A stretch of DNA of 64,000 bases from CAVWDU01 sp963753815 (GCA_963753815.1 CAVWDU010000007.1:1-64000); one strand, 5' to 3'. Positions 44,034 through 53,533 are shown, counted from the first letter of the stretch. Numbers and translations: made by a program. Notes: generated by a model not told the origin, from the letters alone.

Positions 44034-45011
44034 TCACCGGCCCGCCGAGATCACCACCGGCATGCCGGTCGGGCGGGCCACGGCCCGCCTGATCACGTCT
44101 TCGTCCAGTTCCACCGGCCGCTGGAACAGTTTTGCATCTACCGCCGCCATCACCCGTTCGTAGAGGTCGGCCTCTCCTTCCGGGTTCTCCTCCAGCGGCG
44201 GATGCATTTCAAGGTAGAGTTGCCCGCCGTACCATCCCACCTTCGCCGGTTCATTGATAATGCGCACCGTCTCTCCCACGGGTGCCAGCTCGAACAGCAA
44301 TTCCACGTCCTCAGGCAACATGCGGACACAGCCGTGGGATACGCGCATGCCGACGCCGAACACTTTATTGGTGCCGTGGATCAGGTAGCCAGGCATACCC
44401 AGGCGCAGGGCATGACGGCCGAGCGGATTGTCCGGGCCGGGCGGGACGTAACGTGGCAGAGGGTCGCCCGCGGCCGCGTGTTCGCGCCGGATACTCTCAG
44501 GCGGCCGCCAGGCGGGGTCCTTCTCCTTGGAGACCAGTCGCGTCTCCCCCAGGGGTGTCTCCCACTCCATTCGTCCCACTCCCACCGGAAAGGTGAGTAC
44601 CTCGCCGCGGGACCCGGGCTCCGGCTTGGGATAGTAGTACAAACGCATTTCCGGCAGATTCAGTACGATCCCCTCGAAAGGCTCGGCTGGCAGAATATGG
44701 CGGGAAGGTACGATGACCCTGGTTCCCGCGCCAGGGAGCCAGCGATCGACGCCCGGGTTGGCCATCAGGATAGCCTCCTGCCCGACGCCGTAGCGACGCG
44801 CTATATCCAGCAGCGTGTCCTCGCGGCGCGCCTCCACCACACGGGTATAACCGACCAGGTCGAATTCTTCTCGCGGCAGCGGATAGCTCGTGGCCAGGGC
44901 GGGGCCGTGGAGCAGGCAGGCGGCCCACAGCCCCACGGCGAGGGCTCCCAACGCGGACCGGCTGATGTCGCCCGCCCGGGCAAGGGGTCTGGCAGGTCGG
45001 GTAGAAAACAT
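44034..45011 (-). CDS. L,D-transpeptidase with LysM domain (ErfK/YbiS type)
   Basis: The protein is 325 residues. A signal peptide (about 1-40) and a LysM domain (about 55-100, EDTLLDIARRYGVGQEAILM) are followed by a YkuD domain with IHGTNKVFGVGMRVSHGCVR (catalytic His and Cys, about 215-240). This is the architecture of ErfK, YbiS and YcfS, which attach Braun's lipoprotein to peptidoglycan. It is convergent with the Lpp-like gene, 20 bp away, and that gene is its likely substrate. Confidence 0.93.
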   Translation of the reverse strand: MFSTRPARPLARAGDISRSALGALAVGLWAACLLHGPALATSYPLPREEFDLVGYTRVVEARREDTLLDIARRYGVGQEAILMANPGVDRWLPGAGTRVIVPSRHILPAEPFEGIVLNLPEMRLYYYPKPEPGSRGEVLTFPVGVGRMEWETPLGETRLVSKEKDPAWRPPESIRREHAAAGDPLPRYVPPGPDNPLGRHALRLGMPGYLIHGTNKVFGVGMRVSHGCVRMLPEDVELLFELAPVGETVRIINEPAKVGWYGGQLYLEMHPPLEENPEGEADLYERVMAAVDAKLFQRPVELDEDVIRRAVARPTGMPVVISAGR

Positions 45012-45230
45012 GGTGGCGTCGGTCGTTGGCTCCCTGGCGTGTCGACCGCCTATTGTACACGGAGCGCGTGTTGCGAAGGTTCAGTGCGGCGCGGCGCTCC
45101 GGCGAGGTTCTCGCGAGAAAAAGATGATGGTTTCGTCTACGGCCTGAATTAAAATATCCAGGCGCATGCTCGTCAAGCGCAGGTGATTCGGCCTATGCTT
45201 GGGAGAACTCACCGCATCTCAGGAACAACC

Positions 45231-45737
45231 ATGACCGACACCACCACCGCAACACGGCGCGAGCGTCTCAGGGAAGAACTCGTTAAATACGCGATGATCA
45301 GCGCTTACCTGTTCGTGTATTTCGCGGCCCTGCTGTTGTACCAGACCTCGAGTGAACCCGCCCTCGCGAATCACCCGGTGCCCTGGACCCTGGCACTGGT
45401 CAAGGCGTTGGTGCTGGGCAAGTTCATCCTGATCGGTCACGCGCTGTCGGTGGGTTCACGGGCAGACGCTCAGCCACTGCTCCACCGCATTGCCTGGAAA
45501 AGCCTCGCCATGTTGCTGGTGCTGGTCGTCTTCACAGCCCTGGAGGAACTCATCGTCGGCTGGCTTCACGGTTTGTCACCTGCCGAGGTCTTGCACGAAT
45601 TCACCCAACGTTCCTGGATCCAGGTCACCGCGCCCCTGCTCTTGATGCTGCTTATACTGATTCCGCTGACTGCTGTGTCCGAGCTTTACCGGGCACTGGG
45701 CTCGGAGAACTTTCGCGACGCGCTGACCGGTCGCTAG
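45231..45737 (+). CDS. Membrane protein of unknown function
   Basis: The protein is 168 residues from the ATG at 45231, with AGGAA upstream. Four hydrophobic helices lie at about 18-38, 50-70, 85-110 and 135-155. No family was recognised. It is followed 66 bp later by an MFS gene on the same strand. Confidence 0.65.
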   Translation: MTDTTTATRRERLREELVKYAMISAYLFVYFAALLLYQTSSEPALANHPVPWTLALVKALVLGKFILIGHALSVGSRADAQPLLHRIAWKSLAMLLVLVVFTALEELIVGWLHGLSPAEVLHEFTQRSWIQVTAPLLLMLLILIPLTAVSELYRALGSENFRDALTGR

Positions 45738-45803
45738 GGCACCTCTGAACACAATACCTGTGTGCCTGGCGCAGCACGGCACCCTTCATGCGGAGTTGGC
45801 GCA

Positions 45804-47099
45804 ATGAGCAAGGTAGAAACCGTCTACGAACTGCTGACGGATGACGACGAAGGCCGGCTGTGCGAAGACATCAGCGACGACGCGTGCCAGGAGTCGCCCC
45901 GCAGTTTTGTGCTCATCCTGGCGAGCCAATGCCTGACCAAGTTCGCGGATGCCCTGGCCAGCCCGAAAACCACACTGGCCTGGCTGGTGACCGCTGTTGG
46001 CGCACCGGGGTGGGTGCTGGGGTACCTGGTGCCCCTGCGTGAATCCTTGTCCATGGTGCCGCAGCTGATCATTGGCGGGACCGTTCGACAACTGCCGCGT
46101 CGCAAGTGGATCTGCGCTGTGAGCAACATCGCCCAGGGCGCCTGTGTGGCCGGGCTGGCCTGGGTGGCGTTCACCCTGAGCGGCGCCACCGCAGGCTGGG
46201 CAATTCTCGCCCTGGTGACCCTGTTCAGCCTCGCCCGGAGTCTCAGCTCCATCGGCTCCAAGGACGTCATCGGTAAAACGATCCCCAAGCGCCGGCGCGG
46301 ACAACTGTCGGGATGGGCCGCCAGTGCTGCCGGCTTCCTGGCGATCACGGTAGGTTTCGGGCTCGGGCGCGTACAGGGCGATCAAGGGGACGGCGCGGTG
46401 ATCGCTGCCCTGCTGCTGCTGGCGGCGGCGTTATGGTGGCTCTCGGCCGCCGCCTTCGCAGCCGTGCCGGAGGAGCCGGGCGAGACCGGCGGCGGGCGGA
46501 GTCTCTGGCAATCGATTGCCAGCCTCAGGCTGTTGCGGGATGACCGCGAGTTCCGGGGCTTTGTCATCGCCCGGGCCCTGCTGATGTGCTCCGCGCTCAG
46601 CGCACCGTTCTACGTGGCACTCGCCCAGTCCGGGGAGAGCGCCGGACTGGCGACGCTGGGAGCGTTCGTGATCGCGTCCGGGCTCGCGAGCCTGGTCAGC
46701 GGACCCTTCTGGGGGCGCTTTGCCGATCGCTCCAGTCGCGACGTCATGGCCTCCGCGGCCTGGGTGACCGCGGGTTCCGGGCTGCTGGTGTTCGGCGTTG
46801 CGAGCAGCGCTCCCGGCCTGCTATCCAGCGCCTGGTTCCTGCCAGCCGCATACTTCATCCTGTCCATCGCACACGAGGGCGTTCGCGTCGGTCGCAAGAC
46901 TTACGTGGTCAACCTCGGCAGCGGCAACCAGCGCACGGATTACGTGGCTATCAGCAACACGGTGATCGGCGTCCTGCTCCTCGTGGTGGGGAGTGTAGGT
47001 GCGTTGACACCCTGGCTGGGCAATGCGGGCGTCATCGCTCTGCTGGCGGTTATGGGCCTGGTGGGTGCGGTGATCAGCCGCTCACTCAGGGATGTGTGA
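45804..47099 (+). CDS. Major facilitator superfamily transporter
   Basis: The protein is 431 residues with about twelve membrane helices after a soluble acidic N-terminus of about 40 residues. SPKTTLAWLVTAVGAPGWVL and GPFWGRFADRSSRDVMASAA (the conserved cytoplasmic loop) are typical. The ATG at 45804 follows GGAG. Substrate unknown. Confidence 0.82.
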   Translation: MSKVETVYELLTDDDEGRLCEDISDDACQESPRSFVLILASQCLTKFADALASPKTTLAWLVTAVGAPGWVLGYLVPLRESLSMVPQLIIGGTVRQLPRRKWICAVSNIAQGACVAGLAWVAFTLSGATAGWAILALVTLFSLARSLSSIGSKDVIGKTIPKRRRGQLSGWAASAAGFLAITVGFGLGRVQGDQGDGAVIAALLLLAAALWWLSAAAFAAVPEEPGETGGGRSLWQSIASLRLLRDDREFRGFVIARALLMCSALSAPFYVALAQSGESAGLATLGAFVIASGLASLVSGPFWGRFADRSSRDVMASAAWVTAGSGLLVFGVASSAPGLLSSAWFLPAAYFILSIAHEGVRVGRKTYVVNLGSGNQRTDYVAISNTVIGVLLLVVGSVGALTPWLGNAGVIALLAVMGLVGAVISRSLRDV

Positions 47100-47117
47100 A
47101 ACCCGCCGTGAACGTCG

Positions 47118-47690
47118 TCAACCGGACGCGTTCGGCACAGCGAGAGATTCTGCGATGTCGCGGGACAGCTCCGACAACAACGCCTTCATCGAGTCGACGA
47201 GCGCGGCGTAGCCGCTGCTGGCCAGGTCGGCAGAGCGGCTGAACCGGTAATACTGCGGTGGATGCGCAGCGTCGCGCACCGACCAGGCGGCAACCAGTCG
47301 TGCCCGGCCGTCAGCGGTGCCGTGCAACTGGTCGATGCGGACGTCGACAACACGCATACCGTCCCGTGGGACAGCCCGGGTCACGTCTTCTCCCATCGTC
47401 CGCGACACCTCCTCGCCAACAAACCGCTCCAGCGCCTGTCGCGGTGGCTCCGCCCACCGGTTGAGGTTGGCGGGACGGATTTCACCCTCACCGGTTGCCA
47501 GCACGATACCGGTTTGTTCAAGATACGGCGCCACTTCGAACCGGCCCATCGCATAGGCCTGCGACACGGACATCGCCCCGCTGCCCTCCGCCGCAGGACT
47601 GCGCAGCAGGAAATACCGGGGCTGTTGCGGTGAGCCGGCACAGGCGGTCAACAGCCCCACCAACAGCACCCGGAGTGGAAGCCACCTCAT
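47118..47690 (-). CDS. pqiC: PqiC-like outer-membrane lipoprotein
   Basis: The protein is 190 residues. Lipobox LLVGLLTAC (about 16). The ABC-type transport auxiliary lipoprotein (DUF330) domain follows, with YFLLRSPAA at the start. In E. coli PqiC links the PqiB tube to the outer membrane. It overlaps the pqiB stop by four bases (ATGA), so it is translated from the same message. Confidence 0.87.
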   Translation of the reverse strand: MRWLPLRVLLVGLLTACAGSPQQPRYFLLRSPAAEGSGAMSVSQAYAMGRFEVAPYLEQTGIVLATGEGEIRPANLNRWAEPPRQALERFVGEEVSRTMGEDVTRAVPRDGMRVVDVRIDQLHGTADGRARLVAAWSVRDAAHPPQYYRFSRSADLASSGYAALVDSMKALLSELSRDIAESLAVPNASG

Positions 47691-49333
47691 TGTCGTACCT
47701 CCGGCCGGATATCCTCGGGGACGTTGGTGGGAACGACCAGTGCATTGGGCTGGGTTGCCAGTGTCCGGGTCAGCGTTTCGATATTGTTCAGCGAGCGGTT
47801 CAACTGCATCAGTACCCCGTTCAGCGCCTGATAAAAATCCGAATCGGGCGACAGACCGGCCAGTGTTTCCTGCAGTTGCTCCAGTGTCCCCTCGATGTCG
47901 GCGGGCAGTCCGCGCTGCGCCGTATCATCCAGCAGTCTGTCCAGCCCATCCAGGACTCCCTCAAATGCGGTGATAGCCTCGTTGGTGCTGACGAGTACAC
48001 TCTCCAGTGGCGCGTCGTTTAACTTGTCCAGAAGACGGTTGACCTTCACCAGGAGCTGGTCGAAATTGCCGGTGATGGATGGAATCACGGTGTAACCGTA
48101 ACGACGCCCGACCTCAGGCAGCGGTTGCGCATCAGGGTAATAGTCGAGCCCAACGTAGAGTTTACCTGTTAGCAGATTGCCGGTATCGAGGCGGGCACGT
48201 AAACCCTGCCTGGCGCCCTCGATAATATTGCGCATGAGGATATCCAGCGACTCCTGGGTGTCGGGGAGCGCCAGCCTGCCCGGCTCCACATACAACAGTA
48301 CCGGGATGGCTTCACCGACACTGTTGCCGGTATCGCCGCTTGACCTCGACTCCATTTGCTCCTCGATCATCTCGCGCAGCATAATGCGCTCGACGCTGCC
48401 GACCCTCACACCCCGGTATTCGACCGGTGCGCCGGGCACAAGCCCCTTGACGGATTGCCTGAACTGCACGACCACGTATTCACCGAAACGGAAGTGGTCC
48501 TGAAGCGAGGCCTCGTAGCTCCCGTGCAGGTTGAACTCGGTATCCGGCGCCACCGGCGAGCCCGCGGGCATACCCGGTGGCCGGTCGAAAGCTATGCCTC
48601 CCAGCAGTATGTTCTCGATGGATTCCGTGCGCACGCTGATCCCGTCCGCGCCCGCGTTGATGGCGATACCACTGCTGTTCCAGAATCGTACCGAGCTGTC
48701 CACCAGCTCATGAAAGGGGGCATCGATGAACACCTGGTAACTGGCGCGGTCCTGAGCGGCATCAAAGGCGACGGTCTCGACCCTCCCGACCGTATAACCC
48801 CGGTAGAGTACCTTGTCGCCCACGCTGATAGAGCCAGCTCGCTTACTGAGGAGATTCAGGCGCAGCCCGGGCGCGTCCGCCGGCGTCACCGGGGGGCTGT
48901 CGAGAGCGGTGTATTCGTCCAGCCGACCCTTTTTCCCGGTGCCGGGATCGAGCCGGATATAGGCCCCGGAAAGTAAGGTATTGAGACCGCTGATGTTGCC
49001 GCTTCCGACGCGTGCGGTCACCAGCCAGAACCTGGAATCCGCTCGGAGCAGTTCCTCGGCCTGTTTCTTGAACTGCACCCGGACGGCCACTTTCTCCAGG
49101 TTATCGGTGAGGCTGACGTCGGTCACGAGGCCCATGTTGACGTTGCGGTAACTCACCCGCGTCTTACCCGGCTCGAGGCCCTCCGCCGTGGCGAACAGAA
49201 TGGTTACCTCCGGGCCCTCGTTCATCCAGGTGTGTATCACCATGTACACCCCCAGGACCAGTGCCACCAGGGGAATGATCCAGACGGGGCTGATACCCCG
49301 GTTCACTTGTATATTAGCTTCAGCTGGCGTCAT
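47687..49333 (-). CDS. pqiB: PqiB, MCE-domain tunnel protein
   Basis: The protein is 548 residues. An N-terminal membrane anchor (about 10-32, GISPVWIIPLVALVLGVYMV) is followed by three MCE/MlaD domains (about 35-130, 150-240 and 275-380; each has a PVxYRGVxVG-like strand, for example GAPVEYRGVRVGSVERI). A C-terminal helical region follows (about 400-548). PqiB forms a periplasmic tube for lipid transfer. The start at 49333 overlaps the end of pqiA. The longer frame to 49351 is possible. Confidence 0.92.
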   Translation of the reverse strand: MTPAEANIQVNRGISPVWIIPLVALVLGVYMVIHTWMNEGPEVTILFATAEGLEPGKTRVSYRNVNMGLVTDVSLTDNLEKVAVRVQFKKQAEELLRADSRFWLVTARVGSGNISGLNTLLSGAYIRLDPGTGKKGRLDEYTALDSPPVTPADAPGLRLNLLSKRAGSISVGDKVLYRGYTVGRVETVAFDAAQDRASYQVFIDAPFHELVDSSVRFWNSSGIAINAGADGISVRTESIENILLGGIAFDRPPGMPAGSPVAPDTEFNLHGSYEASLQDHFRFGEYVVVQFRQSVKGLVPGAPVEYRGVRVGSVERIMLREMIEEQMESRSSGDTGNSVGEAIPVLLYVEPGRLALPDTQESLDILMRNIIEGARQGLRARLDTGNLLTGKLYVGLDYYPDAQPLPEVGRRYGYTVIPSITGNFDQLLVKVNRLLDKLNDAPLESVLVSTNEAITAFEGVLDGLDRLLDDTAQRGLPADIEGTLEQLQETLAGLSPDSDFYQALNGVLMQLNRSLNNIETLTRTLATQPNALVVPTNVPEDIRPEVRQ

Positions 49334-49946
49334 CCCCACCTTCCATTGCATCCCAGATCAGCCTGGCATCGAAGTATTCCGCTGCCATCATCGTGATGAT
49401 CACCACGCCCGCAAACGACAGGGCGGCATAACCCGGCCGGATGACCAGCACCCCGCCCAGCTGCACCAGCGCCACCAGGATGGCGACGACGAAGACGTCC
49501 ACCATCGACCATTTGCCGATCAACTCGGTAACACGATAGAGAAAACCCCGCTGCCGGGGGCTGAGCGCAGAGTGCCGTTCGACGCTCCACACCAGGTAGT
49601 AGAGCGCAAGTAGTTTGCCGATGGGCACCATGACGCTGGCGATAAAAATAACGGCGGCGATCGGCACCGAATCCATCCGTATCAACAGCATCACGCCGCC
49701 CAGTATGGTGCTGGCCTCGGTGGTCCCGAACTGCTCGGTGTACATGATAGGCAGCACATTGGCAGGGATATACAGCAGGCTGGCCGTGACCAGCATGGCG
49801 AGCGTCAGTTGCAGGCTGCGGTGACGGCGCAGGTGAATAGACGAATTACAGCGCGGACATGTCGCAGTCCCGATCGGAACCAGCTTAAAGCAGATCTCAC
49901 AGACCGCAAGTCCACTCGCCATGGCGGTCGTCACGTTGAACCGCAT
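49320..49946 (-). CDS. pqiA: PqiA-like membrane protein, second half-gene
   Basis: The protein is 208 residues. A CxxC pair motif at the N-terminus (AVCEICFKL and TCPRCNSSI) precedes four helices. In E. coli PqiA is one protein with two such repeats; here each repeat is a separate gene. It overlaps the upstream gene by 16 bases and pqiB by about 14. Confidence 0.9.
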   Translation of the reverse strand: MRFNVTTAMASGLAVCEICFKLVPIGTATCPRCNSSIHLRRHRSLQLTLAMLVTASLLYIPANVLPIMYTEQFGTTEASTILGGVMLLIRMDSVPIAAVIFIASVMVPIGKLLALYYLVWSVERHSALSPRQRGFLYRVTELIGKWSMVDVFVVAILVALVQLGGVLVIRPGYAALSFAGVVIITMMAAEYFDARLIWDAMEGGDDAS

Positions 49947-50590
49947 GGCGACGGGGAGTTTACATCTCCGGGGGCCAGCGAGTCGATGGCCTGCCAGGTC
50001 TGGTAACGGTCTATGGTGCCGACCGCGAACGTGAAAAGGAAACTGAAAGCAATGTAAGACCAGAACGAAACACCCAGCCCCACGGTGGCCATGTGCGCGA
50101 TTTTTACCAGGGACACAATCACGCCGATAATGAACACCTCGACCATGGCCCAATGTCGCAGCCGGAACGCCAAGCGCCCTGCGGGCACCAACCAGGGACG
50201 CCAACGCTGCGACCGGAGCTGCAGGCAGACTACCAGCATGAGCAGCATGACCAGCGCCGGAATAATGATGATAAACGAGGCGACCAGCACAGCGACCGCA
50301 GGCAGGCCGTTTTCCCAGAGCATCCCCGGGGTTTCCAGCAGCGTTATCCTGCTCTCGAGGCCCGCCTGGGAAAAAGACAGGAACGGAAATGCGCAGGAAA
50401 GCGTCAATAGAACCAACGCGGCCAGCGAATAAGCCGCCGTCTTGTCCAGGGCATCAGCACGCCTGCGGGTCAGAAAGCCGCCGCACCGCGGACAGGCCGC
50501 AACCTGCCCGACCCGGAGTCCACCCAGATGCACCAGCAGATCACAGTGTGGGCAGCCCAGTGTGTCGGAATACGACTGTTGCACGCCCAC
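49931..50590 (-). CDS. pqiA: PqiA-like membrane protein, first half-gene
   Basis: The protein is 219 residues from a GTG. A zinc-ribbon-like LGCPHCDLLV and ACPRCGGFL lie at the N-terminus, followed by four helices. A second GTG two codons in (50584) has better spacing from GGGGAG. It is the first gene of the pqiA-pqiA-pqiB-pqiC operon, whose products move lipids between the two membranes. Confidence 0.9.
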   Translation of the reverse strand: MGVQQSYSDTLGCPHCDLLVHLGGLRVGQVAACPRCGGFLTRRRADALDKTAAYSLAALVLLTLSCAFPFLSFSQAGLESRITLLETPGMLWENGLPAVAVLVASFIIIIPALVMLLMLVVCLQLRSQRWRPWLVPAGRLAFRLRHWAMVEVFIIGVIVSLVKIAHMATVGLGVSFWSYIAFSFLFTFAVGTIDRYQTWQAIDSLAPGDVNSPSPCGST

Positions 50591-50853
50591 TCCCCGTTAA
50601 CGGCAGCACCATCGCCTATGGTACCAGTGTCCGCCTCGCGCCCGCCAGCATGGCACTAACCCGGCCTGCCCGGCCCGTTTTTCCCACCGCTGTTGGCACG
50701 GGCACCGTGCCGTCTTCCGATCACCCCGGGGCCGACTGGCCGGGATGGCGGGCCGCACGGACTCGTTGACCCAGGTCATTGAGGTCTTCGTTCGACGGAG
50801 TCACCATGTGACGTCAGCGCAGCACCCCAACCAGGCAATGCAGGAAGACGATC

Positions 50854-51960
50854 ATGAGCGCAGCGTTTGACCTTATCGACGAGTGGGGACCGGAAAAAGT
50901 CATCCACATCCATGACCCGTCCACAGGGCTCAGGGCCATACTGGTGATAGACAACGTCGCCGCGGGTCCGGCCATCGGCGGCTGCCGGATGGCCCCTGAC
51001 GTCAGCATGGAAGAATGCTTCCGTCTCGCTCGCGCCATGACGCTCAAGAACGCGGCGGCGGCACTGCCCCACGGCGGCGCCAAGTCGGTTATTTTCGGCG
51101 ACTCAAAAATGCCGCTGGAAGAGAAAGAGAAAATCATCCGTTCATTCGCGCACGCCATCAAACACGTCGAGGACTACATCGTGGGCCCCGACATGGGCAC
51201 CGACGAGCTTTGTATGGCCTGGTGTCACGACGTGATCGGCAGGTGTGTGGGCATGCCACGGGCCATCGGGGGCATTCCCCTGGACGAAATCGGAGCGACC
51301 GGCTACGGCCTCGCCGAGGCGGTTCAGGTGGCCGCCGAGTTTATCGACCTCGACCTCAAAGGTGCGACCTTCGCCATTCAGGGATACGGCAGTGTGGGAA
51401 TTCACACAGCGCGGTTTCTGGCGGAAAAGGGAGCGGTTCTCGTGGGTGCCGTCGACATCCACGGCGGCAGGGTGAATCCCGAGGGAATGAGCACCCATGA
51501 ACTGTTCCGGATCAAGGGAGAGGGAGGCAAGGTACTGGACTACTCCGGCGGCCAGGAAATCGCCAGCGACGATATCATCGACGTGGCCTGTGACATCTGG
51601 GTGCCCGCCGCCCGGCCCGACGTGATCAACATGAACAACGTAAACCGCCTGCAGACGAAGATCGTCGCCCAGGGCGCCAATATTCCCGCCTCACCCGAAG
51701 CGGAAGCCGCACTCGAAGCCCGGGGCGTCGTGATCCTGCCGGACTTCATCGTCAATGCCGGCGGGGTCATCTGCGGCGCGGTGGAATTCCAGGGCAGTGG
51801 CGAGTACCAGGCGCTCGCAACAATCAGCGAAAAGATCACCTACAACACACGGAGGGTGCTGCAGACGGCGAAGGAACGCGAACAACCGGTTCGCCAGGCG
51901 GCGCTCGACTTTGCGAGGGACCGGATCAGGCGGGCGATGGCGTACCGAAAGTCGTACTAG
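50854..51960 (+). CDS. Glu/Leu/Phe/Val-family amino-acid dehydrogenase
   Basis: The protein is 368 residues. These enzymes oxidatively deaminate amino acids with NAD(P). Typical stretches: LARAMTLKNAAAALPHGGAK (substrate Lys, about 60-80), VGPDMGTDEL (about 113), the Rossmann FAIQGYGSVGIHTA (about 178) and ANIPASPEAEAAL (about 275). The substrate could be leucine, valine or phenylalanine. The ATG follows AGGAAG. An AAA-protein gene begins four bases after the stop. Confidence 0.9.
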   Translation: MSAAFDLIDEWGPEKVIHIHDPSTGLRAILVIDNVAAGPAIGGCRMAPDVSMEECFRLARAMTLKNAAAALPHGGAKSVIFGDSKMPLEEKEKIIRSFAHAIKHVEDYIVGPDMGTDELCMAWCHDVIGRCVGMPRAIGGIPLDEIGATGYGLAEAVQVAAEFIDLDLKGATFAIQGYGSVGIHTARFLAEKGAVLVGAVDIHGGRVNPEGMSTHELFRIKGEGGKVLDYSGGQEIASDDIIDVACDIWVPAARPDVINMNNVNRLQTKIVAQGANIPASPEAEAALEARGVVILPDFIVNAGGVICGAVEFQGSGEYQALATISEKITYNTRRVLQTAKEREQPVRQAALDFARDRIRRAMAYRKSY

Positions 51961-51964
51961 GGCT

Positions 51965-52519
51965 ATGAAAACGCCATCGGATTCCTCCCCCTACAGGGTC
52001 TCGTTCCCCAACCGGCTTGGCGGCTGGACACTGTCGAGTATCGATCGAGCGGCGGCAGGGAATCGACTGCTGCGTGAACTGAGACGCGATTGTCGATGTG
52101 CATTGCGACCTTACAGCGAAGGCACCGGGAGGCCATGCCTGGTTGAACTCACCGGCGCGGGGCCCGCTGATCGTGCGGCCGTCGCCCGCCAGGTCGCCTC
52201 CGCTCTCGGCCGACCTTTGTGGCTGGCTGACAAGTACATCGGCGAGACCGAGAAAAATCTCGACCGCGCCTTGCGCAACGCCTCCCGCCGGGGCGCCGTT
52301 CTCCTGTTCGACGAGGCCGATGCCCTGTTCGGTCGGCGCACGCAGGTCAAGGACAGCCACGACCGCTACGCCAACCAGGAGGTCTCGTACCTGTTGCGGC
52401 GGCTGGAGTCCCACCGGGGGATCGTCATACTGTCTACCAACCTGCGTAGCAACACAGGTGAAGAGAGGCGCCACAGTGCCATTCGCATCGACCTCGGACG
52501 CCGCAAGCGGCAGCCCTGA
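51965..52519 (+). CDS. AAA-ATPase-like protein lacking a Walker A lysine
   Basis: The protein is 184 residues. Walker B and the second region of homology are well kept: RRGAVLLFDEADALFGRRTQ and ANQEVSYLLRRLESHRGIVI, then LSTNLRSN. Upstream, the position of Walker A reads VELTGAGPADRAAVARQVAS, so the GKT is gone. The C-terminal lid is also missing. It starts four bases after the dehydrogenase stop. It could be an inactive regulatory ATPase or a decaying gene. Confidence 0.75.
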   Translation: MKTPSDSSPYRVSFPNRLGGWTLSSIDRAAAGNRLLRELRRDCRCALRPYSEGTGRPCLVELTGAGPADRAAVARQVASALGRPLWLADKYIGETEKNLDRALRNASRRGAVLLFDEADALFGRRTQVKDSHDRYANQEVSYLLRRLESHRGIVILSTNLRSNTGEERRHSAIRIDLGRRKRQP

Positions 52520-52674
52520 CCTGAACACATAACGCCGGTCCAGGGCCGTGGCAGAGGCCCTGAGCAGGTCATCCGTTGAGTGAACAGGACGCGACGCCCA
52601 GCGTCTATACAGCCGTAGACTGAGCCGCCATAATGCAGAGCCATTAACGTTGCCATTCCGGGTGGAACGATCCT

Positions 52675-53397
52675 TTGCGTCTTGGCGTCATTATCAGCCT
52701 CTGTGTACTGAGTCTGGCTGTTTTCGCGAACACAGCTACAGCGGCCGGGCCGGAAGCAGTCCTCGCCCTGGAATTGAGCAAGATCTTCACGTTCTTCTTC
52801 CTGACGCTTGGCCCCAAGGCTGTCATCGCACCGTTTGCGCGCAGTACGGCGAAGCTGGATAAATCCACGTGCCGGCAGGTGGCGGTGGCAACCACGGCCA
52901 TCTCCCTGCTCTCCATCGTCGTCGCAGCGACAATCGGGGTTCGCATCCTGAATAACTGGGGAATATCAACGGGTGCCCTGCTTATTGCCGCGGGATTGAT
53001 CCTGTTCCTGATTGCGCTAGAGTCAATCCGCGGCCAGTACCAGCCTCCTGAAACCCAACGCCCGCCCTCCGACCCGGATGTATCCGTACCGTTGCTCGCA
53101 TTCAAGCTCGCGTTTCCCTACGTCGTGTCTCCCTACGGCGTGGCCGTCGTCATCCTGGTGCTGACGTCCAGGCCCGAGCACGTATCCATCGTGCCGATCG
53201 TTGCCATGCTGGTCGGCATCATGATTCTCAACCTGGTGGTAATGCTGAATGCCGGCAGTATCGCCAGGTCGGCCTACATCGCCCCGGTGTTCGCAATTCT
53301 GGGTGCCGTACTGGGCGTACTGCAGGCGGCGCTGGGGGTACAGGCGGTTCTGGTCGGACTGTCCCTTGCCGGTGTGCTCCGGGCATCGGGCACCTGA
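52675..53397 (+). CDS. MarC-like membrane protein
   Basis: The protein is 240 residues from a TTG at 52675 (GGTGGAA upstream). A signal-like helix is followed by five or six hydrophobic helices. FTFFFLTLGPKAVIAPFARS resembles the start of MarC/UPF0056 proteins. Function unknown for the family. Confidence 0.72.
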   Translation: MRLGVIISLCVLSLAVFANTATAAGPEAVLALELSKIFTFFFLTLGPKAVIAPFARSTAKLDKSTCRQVAVATTAISLLSIVVAATIGVRILNNWGISTGALLIAAGLILFLIALESIRGQYQPPETQRPPSDPDVSVPLLAFKLAFPYVVSPYGVAVVILVLTSRPEHVSIVPIVAMLVGIMILNLVVMLNAGSIARSAYIAPVFAILGAVLGVLQAALGVQAVLVGLSLAGVLRASGT

Positions 53398-53449
53398 GAT
53401 TCCAGCTGCGCGTTGAGCAAAGGCTCCAGCAGGACCACAACTGGCCAGC

Positions 53450-53527
53450 TTCACACGCCGATTGTCTGCTGCGGTCGTCCTGGCACTTGGCTGACACTGC
53501 GTTCTCGCGACGACAATCGGTGAGCGA
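53450..53527. repeat. Palindromic repeat element, copy 3 of 3
   Basis: The right arm GACAATCGGTGAGCGA (53512-53527) mirrors the left CGATTGTC with a partly eroded outer arm (TTCACACGC). The core GTCTGCTGCGGTCGTCCTGG is identical to copy 1. It lies between the ends of the convergent MarC-like and peptidase genes. Confidence 0.75.
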
Positions 53528-53533
53528 GGCGGC

